NCBI GenBank assembly: GCA_023251075.1
Contig: JAHEZM010000020.1
Coordinates: forward strand, 1 to 58,230
From: Flavobacteriales bacterium
GTDB lineage: Bacteria > Bacteroidota > Bacteroidia > Flavobacteriales_C > GCA-002722245
Direction: 5' to 3'
Length of the DNA stretch: 58,230 bases
The position numbers and the translations under genes were made by a program. Positions 1 through 8,604 of the stretch are shown here, one piece after another (the first letter of the stretch is position 1; every line of letters starts with the position of its first letter). The notes below the pieces were generated by a model. It saw only the letters and a program-made list of their open reading frames with translations, did not search any database and was not told where the DNA came from.

Positions 1-1
1 A

Positions 2-1492
2 ACCGGACTACTTGAACTTCGACTTTTCTCCTCTTTTAAATACCATGAAATACTTGTTTTACTTTTGGGCAACGTAGCTTTTACATTCTACATGCTTTTC
101 ACTAAATCGATTTTAAATTTCAAAAAATGGGATCCTCTTTGGAATAATCGTGTAAAGAAAGGATTGATCGTTTGGTCACTACTTAACATATTGGTATTTA
201 TCAATATTGAAAGTGCTATTCTTTTAGGATCAATTGGAGCACTTATCGGTTATACCATTGTTATTGTTTCCAGTATTAAAGCTGTTCGTGCCGGATCTAT
301 CCCTGCCAAATACTTTTTATTTGGAAATATATTTTACTACGTCGCCATTGTGGTTTCTATTCTACAAATCAATGGTGTTTTACCACACATTATTTATGGA
401 TTAACAGCTGTTGAAATTGTTGAAGGTGGCACTATGATTCAATTGGCTTTATTCTCCTTAACTCTTGGTTCAACGATTAATTATATGCGTGATAAACTGA
501 GCAAAAAAGAAAGAGAACAACAAAAATCAAAAGAAGAAAATCAACGCCGATATGCTGAATTAATAGAACAAAAAAATCAAGAACTGGAACAAAAAGTAGA
601 GGAACGCACTTTCGAACTCCTGGAAAGCAATAAAATAATAGAACGTAAAAACCATGACATCATGGATAGTATGAACTATGCACGAAGAATTCAAAATGCC
701 CTTCTTCCCGATCAAGAACTATGGAAAAGTGCATTATCTCAATCCTTCGTTTTCTATAAACCTAAAGAAATTATTAGTGGCGATTTTTATTGGCTGAATC
801 AATCGCACCAAGGAGACACCTTGTATTTTGCGGCTTGTGACTGTACCGGTCATGGTGTTCCCGGAGCCATGGTAAGCGTGGTAGGTTATAATAATCTTAA
901 CCGCTGTATTAATGAATTCAAATTAGTAAAACCTTCTGATATCTTAAATCGATTAAACCTACTGGTAGAAGAATCCTTTGAAATGGGAGGAAAAACCAAA
1001 GGTGAAATTAACGATGGTATGGATATCGCTCTTTGTGCATTAAGCTATTTACAAAAAGAAAATAACGATGCGCCTAAAGCAAAACTACAATTCGCCGGAG
1101 CAAATAATCCTCTTTGGATAGTAAGAAAAAATAATTGTAGAATCCCCGATACAGAAAACATAAAAACCTACTCCAATAATGGTTATTGCTTAATAGAAAT
1201 CATTCCAAACAAACAACCCATCGGACGTTTCAGAGATAGAATACCTTTCAACAATCAGGAAATTGATTTGTATGATAATGATCAACTGTACATTTTCAGC
1301 GATGGTTATGCCGATCAGTTTGGTGGACCGAAGGGCAAAAAATTTAAGCAAAAGCAATTGAAAGACTTTCTGATCAGTATTCAACATTTGGGACCCGACG
1401 AACAAAAACAAATGCTCTATAACCGTTTCCACGAGTGGCGTGGGGAAGAAGAGCAAGTTGACGATATTTGCGTTATAGGAGTGAAGATTTAA
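2..1492 (+). CDS. 7TM sensor fused to SpoIIE/PP2C phosphatase (5' truncated)
   Basis: The reading frame stays open to the window edge, so the start lies outside. The visible N-terminal third is a run of hydrophobic segments (about residues 1-140), as in 7TMR-DISM receptors. A charged coiled coil rich in Lys, Glu and Gln follows, then a SpoIIE/PP2C domain over about the last 270 residues. Phosphatase motifs are visible: SGDFYWL, the metal-binding CDCTGHGVPGAMVS, NDGMDIALC, FSDGYADQFGG and the terminal QVDDICVIGVKI. The protein should sit in the inner membrane and dephosphorylate Ser/Thr on a partner such as an anti-sigma antagonist. The ligand and partner cannot be told from the sequence. The output domain closely resembles that of the propeller protein at 36014-39103. 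Confidence 0.85.
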   Translation, partial: TGLLELRLFSSFKYHEILVLLLGNVAFTFYMLFTKSILNFKKWDPLWNNRVKKGLIVWSLLNILVFINIESAILLGSIGALIGYTIVIVSSIKAVRAGSIPAKYFLFGNIFYYVAIVVSILQINGVLPHIIYGLTAVEIVEGGTMIQLALFSLTLGSTINYMRDKLSKKEREQQKSKEENQRRYAELIEQKNQELEQKVEERTFELLESNKIIERKNHDIMDSMNYARRIQNALLPDQELWKSALSQSFVFYKPKEIISGDFYWLNQSHQGDTLYFAACDCTGHGVPGAMVSVVGYNNLNRCINEFKLVKPSDILNRLNLLVEESFEMGGKTKGEINDGMDIALCALSYLQKENNDAPKAKLQFAGANNPLWIVRKNNCRIPDTENIKTYSNNGYCLIEIIPNKQPIGRFRDRIPFNNQEIDLYDNDQLYIFSDGYADQFGGPKGKKFKQKQLKDFLISIQHLGPDEQKQMLYNRFHEWRGEEEQVDDICVIGVKI

Positions 1493-1500
1493 CTTTTTCC

Positions 1501-1530
1501 TTGTCCATTTAAAAAATTACCCTATCTTTG
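1501..1530 (+). promoter_or_regulatory. rpsP promoter (Bacteroidota -33/-7 type)
   Basis: TTG at 1501-1503, then 19 bases, then TATCTTTG at 1523-1530. This fits the known Bacteroidota consensus TTG-N19-TAnnTTTG. It is followed at once by TCGCCC, as in the rplM and tRNA-Leu promoters of this window. Confidence 0.75.
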
Positions 1531-1586
1531 TCGCCCTTATAAATTTATAACCGGCTACGTGTTAGCCAACTTTAAAAAACAGTATT

Positions 1587-2138
1587 ATGTCAACAAAAAT
1601 TAGATTACAAAGACAAGGAAAGAAAAAAACCGCTATTTATCATGTGGTTGTAACCGATTCACGTTCTGCTAGAAACGGTAAATTCATTGAGAAATTAGGT
1701 ACTTTCAATCCAGGAGTTAATCCTCCTGCTATCAGCCTTAATTTTGATAAAGCTTTGAACTGGGTTAAAACGGGTGCTGAACCAAGTGATGCAGTTAGAA
1801 CAATACTTTCTCATGCAGGTGTTTTGATGAAAAAACATTTAGATGGTGGTGTTGCTAAAGGTGCTATTACTCAAGATCAAGCTGATGCTAAGTTCCAAAC
1901 TTGGATCGATGGCAAAAAAAGTGCAATTGAAAAAGATTCTAAAAGCACAGTAAACGCTAAAGCAGAAGCTAAGAAAAAAGCATTAGAAGCTGAAAAAGCT
2001 GTTAACGCTGCGAAAGCTGAAGCATTGGCTGCAAAAAAAGCTGAGGCTGTAAAAGCTGCCGAAGTTGCTGCTGCTCCTGTTGCTGAAGAAGCTGCTCCAG
2101 AAGCTCCGGCTGCTGAAGCTACTCCAAGCGCAGAATAA
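1587..2138 (+). CDS. rpsP: 30S ribosomal protein S16 with long C-terminal extension
   Basis: The first 80 or so residues are a normal S16 core, starting MSTKIRLQRQGKKK and containing GKFIEKLGTFNP. It is a structural protein of the small subunit that binds 16S rRNA. At 183 residues it is about twice the length of E. coli S16. The extra part, from about residue 115, is a low-complexity run of Ala, Lys, Glu and Val ending in Ala/Glu/Pro repeats. Extended S16 proteins are usual in Bacteroidota, so I read the tail as real. The gene stands alone, with its own promoter and a terminator just downstream. The usual rimM-trmD partners are absent here. Confidence 0.95.
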   Translation: MSTKIRLQRQGKKKTAIYHVVVTDSRSARNGKFIEKLGTFNPGVNPPAISLNFDKALNWVKTGAEPSDAVRTILSHAGVLMKKHLDGGVAKGAITQDQADAKFQTWIDGKKSAIEKDSKSTVNAKAEAKKKALEAEKAVNAAKAEALAAKKAEAVKAAEVAAAPVAEEAAPEAPAAEATPSAE

Positions 2139-2157
2139 TATTCTATCCAAATCAAAC

Positions 2158-2190
2158 AAAAAGGACTGCTCGAAAGGCAGTCTTTTTTGT
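2158..2190 (+). terminator. rpsP terminator
   Basis: Stem GACTGC (2164-2169) pairs with GCAGTC (2177-2182) around a 7-base loop and is followed by a T run. It lies about 25 bases after the rpsP stop codon. Confidence 0.8.
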
Positions 2191-2219
2191 TTTGTGATAG
2201 AAAATCTAATTGTAATTGC

Positions 2220-2252
2220 AAGGCCATTGGTTCTAGTCCAATCCCCGCAACA
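2220..2252 (+). repeat. Partial copy of the initiator tRNA 3' end (pseudo-tRNA fragment)
   Basis: These 33 bases match the variable loop, T arm, 3' acceptor strand and trailing bases of the tRNA-fMet gene at 2381-2453 at 31 positions, but in opposite orientation. The mismatches are a C for T before the T stem and a T for G in the T loop (GGTTCTAGTCC against GGTTCGAGTCC). No D arm, anticodon arm or 5' acceptor strand exists upstream, so it cannot fold as a tRNA. A terminator follows directly, as though a tRNA unit once stood here. Confidence 0.8.
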
Positions 2253-2262
2253 GAGAAAAAAC

Positions 2263-2292
2263 AAAACCTCAGTGAAAACTGGGGTTTTGTTT
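2263..2292 (+). terminator. Terminator behind the tRNA fragment
   Basis: AAAACCTCAG pairs with CTGGGGTTTT (one G-T pair) around the loop tgaaaa and is followed by TTGTTT. It acts on the plus strand and follows the pseudo-tRNA segment, not a complete gene. Confidence 0.7.
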
Positions 2293-2334
2293 ATTAGAAA
2301 CTAATAAAAAGTGAGTGGTAGAATTTGAGAAAAG

Positions 2335-2371
2335 AAAAGAGAGTGGTCGCTTTCGCTTCTCACTCTCTTTT
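2335..2371 (-). terminator. tRNA-fMet terminator
   Basis: AAAAGAGAGTG and CACTCTCTTTT form an 11-bp stem whose loop holds a small GC-gaaa-GC hairpin. It begins 9 bases beyond the 3' end of the minus-strand tRNA. Confidence 0.7.
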
Positions 2372-2380
2372 CTGTTTTTG

Positions 2381-2453
<73 letters not shown>

Positions 2454-2462
2454 ATATGGGTG

Positions 2463-2492
2463 CAAACATACACAAATTAAAGGGAACTGCAA
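2463..2492 (-). promoter_or_regulatory. tRNA-fMet promoter
   Basis: On the minus strand, TTG (2492-2490), 19 bases, then TATGTTTG (2470-2463). The tRNA begins 9 bases further on. The box is followed by CACCC, comparable to TCGCCC at other translation-gene promoters here. Confidence 0.7.
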
Positions 2493-2555
2493 TGTTTAAT
2501 CTGAAATTTATGCAGGAAAGAAATTAACAGGAAATGAATTTTGGAGATAAAGTTC

Positions 2556-3611
2556 TCACAACCACTTCTTTTTCTTGAAATAAAAAACAAGTCCTACCAA
2601 TAATGCTAGCGTAATTGCCCAAAATCCATAATAACCAAAATGCCATTTTAGCTCCGGTAAATATTCGAAATTCATTCCGTAAACCCCGGCCAAAAAGGTA
2701 AGTGGAATGAAGATAGCAGATACCACTGTAAGAGTTTTCATTGTATCGTTCATTTTATGTCCCTGATATACAAAAAACAAATTGGCACCACTCTCTAGCT
2801 TATGAATATTAAAATCCAATTCCTCCACCAGCTGTATGGTTTGGTCTTTTAAATCGGCAAAATACTTTGCTGATTGTTGATCAATAAAGCCTGCTACTCC
2901 TTTTTCAATACTGTTCATAGCCTCCTTCAAAGGCTGAAGAGATCTTTTTAATTCATGCAAAGTTTCTTTTATTCTCTCTATCTCAAATAAATTACGAGGA
3001 TCTGCTTTTTCAATATTTTCGAACTTCACCAACTCATTCACTCGTAATTCAAGTTTATCAATCGCAAAAAAGTATTCTTCCAAAATCCCTTCCAATAAAG
3101 CGTACTGAAGAAAATCAGATCCCCTCTCTCTTACAACTCCTTTTGCTCTGAGTATTTTACGAATATGCTGAAAATGATTTCCCGACTTCTCTTGAAAAGA
3201 CACAACATATCCTTTGCCTAACAAAAAGCTGATTTGAGCCAACTCCACTCTATCGCTATCTGCTTCCACTTCTTGAATAGCTTTAATAGTAAAGAAAATA
3301 TATTGATCGAAATGCTGCAATTTTGGTCGGGAAGTAGTATCCAACAAATCCTGAATCACCAAAAAGTGAATGTCTAACTTCTCCCCAATTTTTTTAATTA
3401 ACTCAACATCATGTAAACCATGAAGATTCAACCAATACACATATTTATTATCACACAAAGTAGTGAGCTGATCAATAGTGAAATCCTGATTTTCAATATA
3501 CTCTTCCTTATTAAAAGAAAACAATTGAAGTTGCACTTCATCCAAATATTGCTTCCCAATAAATTCTAAAGAATCAATGCCCTCGAGTTCTATATCAAAA
3601 TGTTTTTCCAA
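2556..3611 (-). CDS. corA: CorA-type magnesium/cobalt transporter
   Basis: The C-terminus has the CorA signature YGMNF between two membrane helices, then a Lys-rich end (FYFKKKKWL). The long N-terminal part is a cytoplasmic alpha/beta domain plus stalk helices. At 351 residues it has normal length for a CorA channel, which works as a pentamer in the inner membrane. The start is TTG at 3611: an in-frame TAG sits directly before it and the next ATG is far inside the protein. It is divergent from the acyl-CoA ligase gene, with 124 bases between. Confidence 0.92.
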   Translation of the reverse strand: MEKHFDIELEGIDSLEFIGKQYLDEVQLQLFSFNKEEYIENQDFTIDQLTTLCDNKYVYWLNLHGLHDVELIKKIGEKLDIHFLVIQDLLDTTSRPKLQHFDQYIFFTIKAIQEVEADSDRVELAQISFLLGKGYVVSFQEKSGNHFQHIRKILRAKGVVRERGSDFLQYALLEGILEEYFFAIDKLELRVNELVKFENIEKADPRNLFEIERIKETLHELKRSLQPLKEAMNSIEKGVAGFIDQQSAKYFADLKDQTIQLVEELDFNIHKLESGANLFFVYQGHKMNDTMKTLTVVSAIFIPLTFLAGVYGMNFEYLPELKWHFGYYGFWAITLALLVGLVFYFKKKKWL

Positions 3612-3644
3612 CTAGAAAATTTTAAATGTAAAGTACTATCTTAA

Positions 3645-3687
3645 ATGCGAACGAACAGCGCAATTTAAAAATAAATTATGTTCGCAT
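3645..3687. promoter_or_regulatory. Inverted repeat between corA and the acyl-CoA ligase gene
   Basis: ATGCGAAC (3645-3652) and GTTCGCAT (3680-3687) are perfect 8-base inverted repeats 27 bases apart, in the middle of a divergent intergenic region. They could bind a dimeric regulator, possibly as two half-sites or a looped pair. No T run follows, so a terminator is unlikely. Function is inferred from position alone. Confidence 0.35.
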
Positions 3688-3744
3688 AACTTTTTTGTCA
3701 ATTATTGGTATATAGGTAATTCAAATTAATTTAACGTGACTCAC

Positions 3745-5505
3745 ATGAACGTAACTAGAACCTTCGATTTACTTGATTATTGCGACTCTACAAAGCCTTT
3801 AAAGGTGGCTTTCTCTAATAAGGTAAACGGAAAGTGGACGGAATACTCTTCTTCTGATTACAAAAATATTGCAACCAATTTAGCTTACGGTTTTTTAAAA
3901 TTAGGACTTCAAAAAGAAGATAAAGTAGTTATTATCAGCAGTAATAATCGTCCGGAATGGAATTTCGTTGATATGGGACTTTCCCAAGTAGGAGCTGTTT
4001 CTGTGCCAGTATACCCCACCAGCAGCGAAGAAGACTATAAATTTATTTTTAATGATGCTGAAGTTAAATATGCTATTGTCTCTGATAAGGAGCTTTACGA
4101 TAAGGTTAAAAGAGTAATGCCTAATGTTCCTACTTTAAAGGACATTTATACATTCAACGAAATTTCCGGGGCCAAAAATTGGAAAGAAATTGAACTTCTG
4201 GGAACATCAAATCCTAATCCCAGCGCACTTGAACAAACCAAAAAATCAGTAAATGCTGATGATTTACTTACCCTTATTTACACATCAGGAACAACAGGAA
4301 CACCTAAGGGTGTAATGCTATCTCATCGAAATCTGGTGAGTAATTTTATAACAGGTGCGTCACTTACTCCATTTGGTTATCACGATAGGGCACTAAGCTT
4401 CTTGCCTATTTGCCATGTATTTGAAAGAATGTTGGTTTATATGTACCAATATGTTGGAGTTTCAGTGTATTACGCGGAGAGCATTGATACAATAGGCGAT
4501 AATATTCGTGAAGTGAAACCACATACATTTACTGCTGTTCCTCGACTGATTGAAAAAGTTTACGATAAAATTGTTGCTGGAGGGAATGCAAAATCTCCTT
4601 TGCTTAAAATAATTTTTAATTGGGCATTGAAAATTGCTGCGAATTTCGATTTCGATAAAGGTGTATTATACAAAATTCAACATAGTATTGCTGATAAACT
4701 GGTATACGGTAAAATACGCGAAAATCTAGGTGGTAATGTAGTTTGTATCGTTTCTGGTAGTGCTGCCTTACAACCGCGTTTACAAAAATTCTTTTGGGCA
4801 GCAGGTATACCTATCCTCGAAGGGTATGGCCTTACCGAAACATCTCCAGTAATTGCAGTTAATTTATTGGGGAAAGGTAAAACCAAATTCGGAACAGTTG
4901 GAGAAGTAATTACTGATGTAGAAGTGAAAATTGCAGAAGATGGTGAAATTCTGGTGAAAGGACCTAACGTAATGAAAGGCTATTATAAACGCTCTGATTT
5001 AACTGAACAAAATATTATTAACGGTTGGTTTCACACGGGTGATATAGGAACCTTTGATGGAAAAATGCTGAAAATCACCGACCGCAAAAAAGAAATGTTC
5101 AAGACTTCGGGAGGGAAATATGTTTGTCCGCAACCCATTGAAAATAAATTCAAAGAATCTCCATACATCGAACAGGTAATGGTGATTGGTGAAAATCAAA
5201 AACATGCTGCGGCATATATAGTTCCTGCATTTGCTGAAGTTAAGAAATGGCTAAAAGAGCAAAGTGTTGAACCGAAATCGAATAAAGAATTGATTGAAAA
5301 CAAATCAGTAATAAAGCTTATTCAGGATGAAATCAATAAATTCAACCAAAGCATAGGTAAAGTTGAACAAATTAAAAAGTTTGAACTCATTGACCACGAG
5401 TGGACTACAGAGGGAGGAGAACTTACGCCAACCTTAAAACCCAAACGAAAAATCATCATGGAGAAACACAAGAATCTTTTCAACAAAATCTATGGGATAA
5501 ATTAA
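3745..5505 (+). CDS. fadD: Long-chain acyl-CoA synthetase (AMP-forming)
   Basis: This adenylating enzyme would convert a free fatty acid, ATP and CoA to acyl-CoA, the entry step for beta-oxidation or lipid synthesis. The AMP-binding P-loop YTSGTTGTPKG is at about residue 180, the GYGLTETSP motif is central, and GWFHTGDIG with the hinge DRKKEMFKTSGG lies near the C-terminus. At 586 residues it matches the long-chain family. ATG at 3745 is the preferred start; an in-frame GTG at 3736 would add three residues. It precedes fadN by 85 bases on the same strand, which fits a shared pathway. Chain-length preference cannot be read from the sequence. Confidence 0.9.
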   Translation: MNVTRTFDLLDYCDSTKPLKVAFSNKVNGKWTEYSSSDYKNIATNLAYGFLKLGLQKEDKVVIISSNNRPEWNFVDMGLSQVGAVSVPVYPTSSEEDYKFIFNDAEVKYAIVSDKELYDKVKRVMPNVPTLKDIYTFNEISGAKNWKEIELLGTSNPNPSALEQTKKSVNADDLLTLIYTSGTTGTPKGVMLSHRNLVSNFITGASLTPFGYHDRALSFLPICHVFERMLVYMYQYVGVSVYYAESIDTIGDNIREVKPHTFTAVPRLIEKVYDKIVAGGNAKSPLLKIIFNWALKIAANFDFDKGVLYKIQHSIADKLVYGKIRENLGGNVVCIVSGSAALQPRLQKFFWAAGIPILEGYGLTETSPVIAVNLLGKGKTKFGTVGEVITDVEVKIAEDGEILVKGPNVMKGYYKRSDLTEQNIINGWFHTGDIGTFDGKMLKITDRKKEMFKTSGGKYVCPQPIENKFKESPYIEQVMVIGENQKHAAAYIVPAFAEVKKWLKEQSVEPKSNKELIENKSVIKLIQDEINKFNQSIGKVEQIKKFELIDHEWTTEGGELTPTLKPKRKIIMEKHKNLFNKIYGIN

Positions 5506-5590
5506 TTGATAGGGGGAGAAAAAAGCTCCCGAAATACAAACGAATTGCACAAAATTCTTCTTATTTTTATAAACGTAATTACTTTTTTCA

Positions 5591-7996
5591 ATGAAAAGAC
5601 ACATCAGGAAAGCCGTAGTTCTAGGTTCAGGCGTAATGGGATCAAGAATAGCATGTCATTTTGCAAACGTTGGTATAGATGTTTTGCTTTTAGATATAGC
5701 TCCTAAAGAACTGAATGAAGCCGAAAAAGCTTCAGGGTTGGCTCTCGATAGCAAAAAAGTAAAAAACAGAATTGTTACTGACGCACTAACCGCAGCCATC
5801 AAATCGAATCCATCTCCATTGTATAAAAAATCTGATGCGAAATTAATTGCAACTGGAAATTTTGATGATGATATGGCGAAAATCTCTGATGCAGACTGGA
5901 TCATTGAGGCTGTTGTAGAAAATCTGAATATTAAAAAAATTGTTTTCGAACAAGTTGAAAAACATAGAAAACCCGGAACACTAATCAGTTCAAATACTTC
6001 TGGAATCCCTATCGAAATGATGCTAGAGGGCAGATCAGAAGATTTTCAAAAACATTTCTGCGGAACACATTTTTTCAATCCTCCTAGATATTTAAAACTT
6101 TTGGAAGTAATTCCATCTAGTAAAACTTCACCGGAAGTTACACAGTTTTTTATGGAATACGGTGATATTATTTTGGGTAAAACTACTGTTCTTTGTAAAG
6201 ATACTCCTGCTTTCATAGCCAACAGAATTGGCGTTTTTTCAATCATGAGTTTATTCCATCAAGTAGAGGAAATGGGATTAACTATTGATGAAGTGGATAA
6301 ATTAACCGGACCAGTTTTGGGTCGACCAAAATCTGCAACCTTCAGAACCTGTGATGTGGTTGGTTTAGATACTTTGGTTAAAGTAGCTCAAGGCGTTCAG
6401 CAAAACTGTACGAAAGACGAAGCTAACTCCGTTTTTGCCATCCCCAACTACATCACTCAAATGGTGGAGAAAGGCTGGCTAGGCTCAAAAACAAAACAAG
6501 GATTTTATAAACAAGATAAAAGTTCAGGGAAAAAAGAGATTCTTTCTTTGAATCTTAAAACTCTTGAATACGAAGCAAAGAAAAAAGTGAATTTTGCCAC
6601 TCTAGAAATGGCAAAAAATGAAGACAACTTAGCAAAGAGAATTAAAATATTAGCTTCCGGACCCGATAAAGCAGGTGATTTCTACAGAAAAAGTTTTGCT
6701 GCTTTATTCGTTTATGTATCGAATAGAGTTCCTGAAATTTCCGACGAGCTTTACAAAATCGATCAAGCCATGAAGGCTGGTTTTGGTTGGGAATTGGGTC
6801 CCTTTGAATTATGGGATGCAGTAGGTGTTAAAGAAGCTGTTGGTTTAATGCAAAAAGCAGGTGTTCAGCCAGCAGCATGGATCAACAAAATGGTAGAATC
6901 TGGTAAAACTAGTTTTTACACAGTAGAGAATGGAAACAGAAAATATTACGATGCGGTTTCATCATCTTACAAAACCATTCCTGGAACAGAAAACTTTATT
7001 ACCCTCGATAATTTAAGAACATCAAACGTTGTTTGGAAAAACTCCGGAACAACACTTTTCGATATTGGTGATGGTGTATTGAATCTTGAATTTCACACCA
7101 AAATGAATACCATGGGAAGTGAAGTGATTCAAGGGATTAACAAAGCTATAGATCTTGCCGAAAATGATGGATGGAAAGGATTAGTAATTGGTAGTCAGGG
7201 TGGAAATTTTTCGGCGGGTGCCAATTTAGGAATGCTATTTATGTTCGCTGCAGATCAGGAATGGGATGAAGTTGATTTCGCTATTCGCGCCTTCCAAAAA
7301 ACAATGATGAGAGTACGCTACTCCTCTATACCAGTAGTAGTTGCTCACTATCAATTGGCGTTGGGTGGTGGATGTGAAATTGCTTTGCATGCCGATCAAA
7401 TTCAGGCTCACGCGGAAACTTATGTTGGACTGGTAGAAGTAGGTGCAGGATTGATACCTGGAGGGGGGGGAACAAAAGAATTTGCATTACGACTTTCAGA
7501 TGCTACCTTTGAGGGAGATATTGAATTACCAGGTTTGAAAAATGCGTTCCTTACAATTGGTATGGCAAAAGTGGCAACATCAGCTCATGAAGCCTTTGAT
7601 TTAGGCTACTACATGAAAGGAAGAGATAGAATTACTTTGAATCAGGATCGTTTAATTTCCGATGCTAAATCATCTGTACTTAGACTAGCTAATCAAGGTT
7701 ATACTCAACCTGCCATGAGAAAAAACATTCGAGTATTAGGACGTGAAGGTTTAGGAATGGTGTATGCTGGGGCCAATACAATGTTCTCGGGAGGCTATAT
7801 TTCTGCTCATGATAAATTGATATCAGAAAAATTAGGATACGTAATGTGTGGTGGAGATATTTCTGCACGTACTGAGGTATCTGAACAATATTTATTAGAT
7901 CTTGAAAGAGAAGCTTTTTTATCGCTGTGCGGAGAAAAGAAAACTCTTGAAAGGATCCAAAGTATATTAACAACAGGAAAACCTTTAAGAAACTAA
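5591..7996 (+). CDS. fadN: 3-hydroxyacyl-CoA dehydrogenase / enoyl-CoA hydratase fusion (FadN-like)
   Basis: This bifunctional enzyme does the hydration and NAD-dependent oxidation steps of beta-oxidation. The N-terminal Rossmann fold has GSGVMGSRIA, then SSNTSGIPI and HFFNPPRYLKL, followed by the dehydrogenase C-terminal domains. The crotonase domain lies in the C-terminal third, with GNFSAGANLGM and ALGGGCEIALHAD. The order dehydrogenase then hydratase is that of Bacillus FadN and the reverse of E. coli FadB. It is 801 residues long. The thiolase and acyl-CoA dehydrogenase that follow also mirror Bacillus fadNAE. Confidence 0.93.
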   Translation: MKRHIRKAVVLGSGVMGSRIACHFANVGIDVLLLDIAPKELNEAEKASGLALDSKKVKNRIVTDALTAAIKSNPSPLYKKSDAKLIATGNFDDDMAKISDADWIIEAVVENLNIKKIVFEQVEKHRKPGTLISSNTSGIPIEMMLEGRSEDFQKHFCGTHFFNPPRYLKLLEVIPSSKTSPEVTQFFMEYGDIILGKTTVLCKDTPAFIANRIGVFSIMSLFHQVEEMGLTIDEVDKLTGPVLGRPKSATFRTCDVVGLDTLVKVAQGVQQNCTKDEANSVFAIPNYITQMVEKGWLGSKTKQGFYKQDKSSGKKEILSLNLKTLEYEAKKKVNFATLEMAKNEDNLAKRIKILASGPDKAGDFYRKSFAALFVYVSNRVPEISDELYKIDQAMKAGFGWELGPFELWDAVGVKEAVGLMQKAGVQPAAWINKMVESGKTSFYTVENGNRKYYDAVSSSYKTIPGTENFITLDNLRTSNVVWKNSGTTLFDIGDGVLNLEFHTKMNTMGSEVIQGINKAIDLAENDGWKGLVIGSQGGNFSAGANLGMLFMFAADQEWDEVDFAIRAFQKTMMRVRYSSIPVVVAHYQLALGGGCEIALHADQIQAHAETYVGLVEVGAGLIPGGGGTKEFALRLSDATFEGDIELPGLKNAFLTIGMAKVATSAHEAFDLGYYMKGRDRITLNQDRLISDAKSSVLRLANQGYTQPAMRKNIRVLGREGLGMVYAGANTMFSGGYISAHDKLISEKLGYVMCGGDISARTEVSEQYLLDLEREAFLSLCGEKKTLERIQSILTTGKPLRN

Positions 7997-8006
7997 CATT
8001 ATCAAC

Positions 8007-8600
8007 GTGAAACTTAAAAACAACCTTTTACTGATCCTTTTCTTTTTGGCTCTTTTGCCTACTTCTTTAATTCATGCGCAAGGTCCTCCTTCTGATGAAG
8101 AAATGACAGAAGAAAGACCTAAAAATGCATCTCCTGCCGATAAAGATCATCGAAACAAAAAGGATTTAACAGGTAAAAAATGGGGTGTTTGGAAGTTTTT
8201 TTCTTATGATAGAATTTTAATCTTAGAAATTGAATATTTCAATGGCCAACGTCATGGTAAATTTGCTAGATACAATACAATGAACGGTAAACCATTGGAA
8301 GTGGTCAACTATTTTTATGGCGTAAAAGACGGTGCATATCAGAAATATTATTCTTCAGGAGAATTAAGAATAGAAGGAGAATATGAGAATGGAAAGAAAA
8401 AAGGAACTTGGACTTATTATTACGGAGGAAGTGCAACAATTAAAGCCGTGGGTGATTATGTAAATGGCGTAAAAGAAGGGGATTGGAAATATTATGACAA
8501 AAAAGAGAACCTTGTAAAAACAGAAGTGTATAAGAACGGTCAAAATATGTCAACTCCTAAAAAAGAGGAGAAAAAAGACGATAAAACAAAAACCAAATAA
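8007..8600 (+). CDS. Exported YwqK/MORN-like repeat protein
   Basis: The protein starts at GTG with a clear signal peptide (hydrophobic core LLLILFFLALLPTSL, likely cleaved after IHAQ). Repeats of about 23 residues follow, of the form nG.k.G.w.yY, for example GEYENGKKKGTWTYYYGG and GDYVNGVKEGDWKYYD. These resemble the YwqK-type MORN variants common in Bacteroidota. It ends in a Lys/Glu/Asp-rich tail. It lies 10 bases after fadN and 4 bases before fadA, so it must be co-transcribed with them. Its role is unknown; an exported structural or binding protein inside a cytoplasmic pathway operon is odd. Confidence 0.8.
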   Translation: MKLKNNLLLILFFLALLPTSLIHAQGPPSDEEMTEERPKNASPADKDHRNKKDLTGKKWGVWKFFSYDRILILEIEYFNGQRHGKFARYNTMNGKPLEVVNYFYGVKDGAYQKYYSSGELRIEGEYENGKKKGTWTYYYGGSATIKAVGDYVNGVKEGDWKYYDKKENLVKTEVYKNGQNMSTPKKEEKKDDKTKTK

Positions 8601-8604
8601 ATAC

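Noticed and set aside
1190-1456. Antisense open frames within large genes
   Set aside because: These lie opposite well-supported coding regions, lack family motifs and have no promoter; they are shadows of the real frames.
2177-2252. A second tRNA gene on the plus strand
   Set aside because: Only the T arm and 3' acceptor strand match; there is no D arm, anticodon arm or 5' acceptor strand.
5510-5535. Terminator between the acyl-CoA ligase gene and fadN
   Set aside because: GGGAG/CTCCC is only five pairs and no T run follows; co-transcription is more likely.
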